Below, one piece after another: positions 58,210 to 64,000 of a DNA stretch of 64,000 bases (position 1 is its first letter; each line of letters starts with the position of its first letter). Location of the stretch: NCBI RefSeq assembly GCF_000002425.4, contig NC_037260.1, positions 8,154,730 to 8,218,729 on the forward strand, read 5' to 3'. Origin of the DNA: Physcomitrium patens. Taxonomy: Eukaryota > Streptophyta > Bryopsida > Funariales > Funariaceae. The notes under the pieces were generated by a model. It was not told where the DNA came from, searched no databases, and saw nothing but the letters and a program-made list of their open reading frames with translations. The position numbers were made by a program, and so were the translations under genes.

Positions 58210-61200
58210 TGTTTTTTTATTACATGAAGACTTACTTAAGAATGTACTAGATACTTGACTATAGAATATAAATTTAAAATTTTAATAAGGTCTTAATAAT
58301 TCTAATAGAATCCTAAATAAATTCCAATTAAATCTTTATAATCTCAATCAAATTTTAATCAAAGATAAATAAAAACTTAAAAAAATAATGAAAGAAACAT
58401 AAGAAAAAACTAATTTTTTTTAAAGAAATTATAATAATTTTTTAAAATATCTCTAAAGAAATAATTAAGAAATCCTAAAGAAATATTAAAAATAAAAATC
58501 TTGAAGAATAAAAAATTCAAAATCCTAATTTAATCCTAAACTAATCTTAATAAAACTACAAATAAATCCTAAGTAAATTCTAACTAAATCCAATAAAATT
58601 TTAATGAAATCCTATAATAATCTTTAAAAAATCCTAATGAAACCATAAACAAATTTGAAAAAAATCCTATTCAAATTTCTAACCAAATTTTAAATCCTAA
58701 ACTGTAGTCAAATCCTAAATCCTAATCAAATTCAAAAAGAAATCTTAACTAAATCCTTTTTAAATCTTAAAGAAAAATAAAAACTTAATAATTGATAATT
58801 TATTTTTTTATATTAACTAAAATTTTGAATATCATTCAATATGTCAATTTAAAAAAACACAAATTTTTTAAAGACTATCAAACATACCACATGAGAGATA
58901 ACCCTTATGATTTGCTAGATATTAGTTAGCTTCATTTTCTAACCTTGATAATAATTTTTTAATGCCACTAATACTTGATTCCATTATTTAATTACTTTCA
59001 AAATTTGTACGATTATAAAAAATTAAGATTTTTTTCATTGTACCAAATTTTTTCTCAATCCAATTGATGGATTGTTGTAAGCTTTAGAAATCACCACTAA
59101 TATTTTAAAATCTAATTTTTGAGACTTAAATACATCTTAATTTTAATTTCTTTCAAATAAAGTGTATGATCAAATTTCAACTTACAAATTTACTTTTGAT
59201 ATAACTATAATCAATCAATTACAAAATTTTATATATAAATCCATAATAAATCTCCAATTGGTTTTTAAATTATAAATCTTTTATATTTTTCAAAAAACAA
59301 AGTCATCTCAAAAAAACTCTAACTTTGCAAAGCCTTTACAAAGTCATAACATATTTGAATCAATCAAAACTAATATCTAAAGAACTTTCCTCCAATTTTT
59401 TCTTAAGCTCCTTTTTTTAATCTACCAAAGAATCCAAGAATTGCCATGGCAACATGGATTTGTCCCTTGAGATCTAATTTCAACTCTATTTTATAATTGG
59501 TCCTCTTCAAATATCAATTATTGATTTCTTAAAATAATCTTTGCTATAAACTACTCTTAGCTTCTTTCCAAAGATGCTTATATCAATTATTTTTCTTATC
59601 TATTTTATATTGCCTCATTTGTAGTAGTTGTCATGTAGTAACACAAATAAATGGTCAAAAATAAAGACATGGATGTTGTTATTATAAAACCTAATAGAAA
59701 GATGTAGTAGAAAAATAAGGATAAATGATAAAAAGGTAATAAAAGTTTTAATCTTAATGCTGCCTTTTAGAGAAGAGGCTTCTATTTGCTTTGTAGGAAC
59801 ATAAACGCCTCAAATAAAATTAAATAAGATAAGTAATTGATATAGACATTTTTAGAAAGGAGTTACCAAAAGTTTTAAATAAAAATTACCTCAAATTACC
59901 AAATATTGATATCCGGAAAGGACCGGTTGTCAACTTTGGTTGAAATGAGATCATAAGAAGAAAAACCATGCATTTATAGCAATTCTAGGGTTTTTTTGGA
60001 GATCAAAGAGTAGATTTTGAGAGCAGAATTGCAAAGAGATCTTTGAGCATTGGTTTTATATCAATCAAGTTAATATTCAATTTTTGAAGAATTTTCAAAA
60101 TTAGTGATGTTCTTAGTTGGATTATATTTTAAAAATTAAATTTATATTTAAAAAATTAAAGATTTCTTGAGTTTTGTGGTATGTTTATGGATAAATTTTA
60201 AGTAGAGTATTGGTGTGCTAGTTGTGAATATGTGTGCAAATTTTGAGGTCAATTAAATGGTTAGATCAAAGTGTATGAAGGTTTTTGAGTTTGAGGCTCA
60301 TAAAGTTTAAGATCTTTAGTAATTTGTTGATCAAAGTGAAGTTCTTTTTATGTGGAGACTAGACTTGATTTCCAATAGTTTGGGTAAATTTTGGAAGTAA
60401 TTCAATGATTCAAGAAGGAGATATTAGTGCTGGAAGTCCAACATTCAGATTGAAGTAGGAGGCGAGCCAACACGTGAGTGGAATTTAGGATTGATCTTCT
60501 TCAAATTTTGTATTTTTATTGCCAACTTAATTTTTGAGAGGTGTGTAAAATCTTAAGCAAGATCAATGGTATAATTGATAAATATTGAGGTTCTAAACTG
60601 ACCTAGAGTTAGATTAATTTATTTAGGATTTAATTTAGGATTTAAGATTTGTCTAGGATTTGGTTTAGGATTTAGTTTGAATCAACCTAGGATTTAGTTA
60701 AGTTCTATTAGGATTTGATTTAAAATTTAGTTAGGATTGACCTAAGATTTAATTAAGGTCTATTAAATTAGAATTAAAGTAAGATTTGGTTCAAATTTAT
60801 TTAAGATTTATTTAAGGTTTCTCTATTATTTCTTTAGGATTTCTTTTGGATTTCTTTAGAGATTCTATAAGGTCTACTTATTATTTCTTTATGATTTCTT
60901 TATAATTTCTTTATAATTTCTTTACAATTTCTTTAAGATCTTTTCATGTTTCTTTTGTAATTTCTTTAAGATTACTTTTGGATTTGATTAAAGCTTAACT
61001 AGCATTATTAAGGTTTAATAAGAGTTTGTTTAGGATTCTATTAGAGTTTTTAGGATCTTGTTCTTACAATTTCTCTTCAATCTTCTTAAGCCAGGTGCCC
61101 GTTGCATTTTCAAGCAAGACTTCACATAATATGACAATGTACAAAATAAATAGAAGCTCATTTTGTAAAAAGGTAATATTAGCATTTACTAATTTTACTA

Positions 61201-61264
61201 CATCTTTGACTATTATCTATATTTTTAAGGAAATTTTCTATAATATTTTAAATTAAGTTCTTTT

Positions 61265-61267
<3 letters not shown>
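58210..61267 (-). repeat. LTR B (outer copy), interrupted
   Basis: It starts TGTTTTTTTATTACATGAAG, like LTR B at 12421, runs to 59628 and resumes at 61137 (ATAAATAGAAGC...TTAGCATTTACTAATTTTACTAC, matching 13862 onward). The far end is blurred by a TA run near 61268. The AATCCTAA-type repeats are at 58540-58780. Confidence 0.65.
59629..61136 (+). repeat. LTR B (inner copy), opposite orientation
   Basis: 1.51 kb, from TGTCATGTAGTAAC to ATAATATGACA. In reverse complement it matches LTR B throughout, including TTTAGGATTTGATTTAGG-type repeats at 60600-60780. It sits inside the outer LTR B. No clear target duplication was found. Confidence 0.65.
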
Positions 61268-61309
<42 letters not shown>

Positions 61310-61778
61310 TTTAATAGATTAAACTATGATAAGACAAAGTCATTCTTATTGTAAAGATAGGAATTTGGTCTTTTCCATCTTTTCTTGATTGCTTTTTCAA
61401 AATATGGTCGTAAATACTTATAAAAATAAATTTAAATCATAGAGGAGTCATGAATTATTTTCCATGAAAGACACAAACTAAAAGAAATTACTTTAAAATA
61501 ATAGTGCACTTATAAATTTGACTTAAATAAATCTATTACAATATCAGAAATAAATTAAGTTTAGAATTACAACTTTATTATTATTTTTTTTAATATTTGA
61601 ATAACTAAAAGATACCAAAAATAATTTTTAGAATTAAAAAATCTAAAGTAGTCTCACTAATTTAATTATTATTTTTTAATAAAAATATTAAATTTAAAAA
61701 CTTAAATTAATATGAAATAATATTACTAAATTTTAAGAAATAATATTATAATTTAAAAATTAAAAAAATAAATACATA

Positions 61779-61846
<68 letters not shown>

Positions 61847-62780
61847 AAAAATTAAATCATAACATGCAAGATTGTTAATATAAATTAATTAGAATCTTAG
61901 TATGAATCACACCAAGAAGTATAAAAGCTTTTTATAATTAGAATAATTTTAGATAATTTAAAATTCAGATTCTTAGCTCTATTAGATTTTTATAATAAAA
62001 ATACTTATAAGTCCTACACATTTGTATATATCTCTAGGCATGTCATAGCATAACAATTAAAAAAAATTTAAAGAAGTATTTTTAGGTATAAAAACCTTAG
62101 CATATTTTGTTATAGAATTTTTTTTGTGTATTTATGAATATTAATAATTGTTAGGAAACTATATTAAATAATATTGTTAAATAAAAATATATCACTAAAA
62201 TATAAATCTTATAAATTTATAGCTATTTTGTGAGAAGAATATTTACCACCATATTTCTTGAAATATTTTCTGTTTTAAAAGAAAGTTTTTAAATTTATAG
62301 GTGGATGTTAATAAAAACATATAGGTGTAAAAAAATCCACCAAATGAAAAAACGATCTTTGGATCTTTTAATGAAACTAAATCAAATCTTAAAATATAAT
62401 CATTAAAGCCTTGTAAATTTTTATAATTTATAATTATTGCATGTATTAAAAACTAGTGGATTAAAAAAAATATTAAATCATAATATAGAATTTTTTTGTT
62501 ATAAAAATATATAATTTTGAATCTAAAATTAATAATCAAATAATTATTTTTATATTAAGAAGGTATAAATTTAATCATATATATGATATAAAGTATTTTA
62601 AAGTTATTCAATAGGATTTTACATACAAATAACTAGCAAACTCTTGTAAGAATTCACCCAATTCTTCACTTTGCAACTTGATCCAAGTTATTAAGGAAGT
62701 TTAGTCTCAAACCCTTACCAATCCCTTGAGGAAAAGAATAATTGAAAAGATATATGTGGTTTAGATCAAGGATTGTAAGC
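61268..62780. other. AT-rich stretch with TA microsatellites, no gene seen
   Basis: TA runs lie at about 61268-61305 and 61783-61842. No coding motif is recognised. Confidence 0.6.
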
Positions 62781-62849
62781 CATTGTATAAAGTATTATAA
62801 GAAGAATCTTTTTCATTGTATAAAGTATTATAAGAAGTATCTTTTTCAT
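62781..62849. repeat. 33-bp tandem duplication
   Basis: Two copies of a unit starting CATTGTATAAAGTATTATAA, differing at one position, directly adjacent. They lie in an open frame of 64 codons (62742-62936) of unknown meaning. Confidence 0.75.
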
Positions 62850-63700
62850 TGGTGCTTAAGTATCAAAGAAGTTGTAGAAGACTCAAGCACTTCAAGGTCT
62901 GTAATTCAAAAAACAATCCAAGTCATTTTTAAGTAATCGCATGATTTTGAGATGCTGAATTCAACAAGTAAACATTAAACCTGACTCAGACCAAAGCCTT
63001 CTATTATGCAAATTGATAAAAAAGAAATTATGGTAATTGGCAACACTCACCACATTCTGCCCAAGTATGTTAAGATGAAAAAGATGTTGAGTAAGTTTGG
63101 TTATGTAAACTTGTAGGTAGGAAAAGATTAGAAAATGTAACTAAAAAACATTATTTATTACATACAGATATACTTGATATAGTGATCCTTTGTAATCTGC
63201 CCAAATTATGAATCCCATGCAATGCATGAGCTATAATGTTGATTAGTCCACAAGTGAATTAAATTGTTTGATGGTTAAAACTTCACAAGTGAACTTTATG
63301 AAAAATATGAAAGAAAAAACGGACTTAGCTACGATCTATACGAAACCAACACCAAAACTATAAAATAATTGCAGGACAGTACAATGGGTGGTAGAGTGGA
63401 TGAATACTCACGTAGCAAGGGAAAGGCCCTATTGCGCAATTTAGAAAAAATAAATAAATAAAAATAAATAAATAGATGAATTAGCAAGAGTAGTACCACT
63501 CGTAGCAATCCATGTGTAAAAAGCCCGACACATGGATTGGGGCTCGCATCATGGGACAAAAAGCAACACAAAAATGCAAAGGAGATGTTCTTGCTGTATC
63601 ACAAACTGCCATTGCAAACAAATAAAAAAATCCAACCTATTCAACCTTTGATGTGTTTAACTGTGATTGCCTTGTGATTAGCAGTAAAATGCCTTGTGGA
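62850..63700. other. Unassigned AT-rich DNA
   Basis: No gene is recognised. An AATA/AAATA-rich run lies at about 63446-63476. Confidence 0.5.
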
Positions 63701-63960
63701 CTCTAGACAACGTTAAGTTTTTTTGATGAAAACAAAGACCAATGAATCGTGAAACTGGTTGTGAACTCCATAGAACATAAACTTTTTCGATGAAAACAAA
63801 GACCAATCCATGCAACAAATGCGAAGCACAACCTGTGAACTTTGTAAAACTTTGTAAACTTCTTGTGAATGTGAACTCTGTAAAACAACCTCTGAACTCT
63901 AGAGAAGGTGAACTTTTTTGATGAAAATAAAGACCCATCCATGCAACAATTGAGAACCAC
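63700..63960. repeat. Diverged minisatellite
   Basis: The core TTTTTGATGAAAACAAAGACC recurs at about 63718, 63783 and 63914 with small changes, followed twice by AATCCATGCAAC-type sequence. Shorter GTGAACTCTGTAAAAC-like units lie between them. The open minus-strand frames here are a by-product of the repeat. Confidence 0.7.
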
Positions 63961-64000
63961 TACTTGTCTCCTTGAACATTCTTAATATATAGATGCAATG

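Noticed and set aside
1-64000. CRISPR array, bacterial operons, tRNA or rRNA genes
   Set aside because: No regularly spaced short repeats with unique spacers, no operon structure, and no tRNA T-loop or rRNA core sequence was seen on either strand.

Overview
The window reads as nuclear DNA of a land plant, probably a seedless one (bryophyte, lycophyte or fern). The evidence is plant Ty3/gypsy retrotransposons, plant telomere-like CCCTAAA motifs inside LTRs, and one plant-specific WRC zinc-finger gene. The lineage below land plant is an inference. Composition is split: about 27.6-34.4 kb is GC-rich and gene-like, while the rest is AT-rich with many TA and A/T microsatellites and layered LTR-retrotransposon fossils.

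Layout. (1) 1-6205, minus: a Ty3/gypsy element (family E) with a 5' LTR, gag, protease, RT, RNase H and the start of integrase; it runs off the left edge. (2) 6243-10185: a chimeric E-LTR fragment joined to the 3' half of a chromovirus (A1: RNase H, integrase, chromodomain, extra ORF, LTR). (3) 11155-19741, minus: an OTA-type (Tat/Athila-like) Ty3 element (family C) with a tRNA-Asp-type primer site, split by a 1.6-kb solo LTR of family B. (4) 19.7-27.4 kb: AT-rich DNA without genes. (5) 27.6-34.4 kb: the GC-rich island with the host gene, modelled here as two coding exons encoding a 332-residue nuclear protein with a winged-helix-like segment and a WRC motif. (6) 35.1-39.9 kb, minus: an old chromovirus copy (D') split by another solo LTR B. 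(7) 40054-46424: chromovirus D with both LTRs and a perfect 5-bp target duplication. (8) 46.6-58.2 kb, minus: a very decayed D-type copy (D''), into which chromovirus A2 (48622-55741, both LTRs, perfect 5-bp target duplication) inserted; A2 itself carries a solo LTR. (9) 58.2-61.3 kb: LTR B inserted inside another LTR B in opposite orientation. (10) 61.3-64 kb: AT-rich DNA with short tandem repeats.

The most interesting signals are in chromovirus families A and D. Both have a segment 34 nt downstream of the TATA start that is complementary to the sequence 2 nt past the 5' LTR, as expected for Tf1/sushi-like self-priming rather than tRNA priming. A dyad overlaps that segment and keeps its pairing although its sequence differs between the families. 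Between the chromodomain and the 3' LTR lies a small extra ORF whose conserved residues are encoded by different synonymous codons in A and D. Family A LTRs also carry arrays of perfect heat-shock elements. The retroelements are treated as fossils; every one that can be judged is broken in several places.
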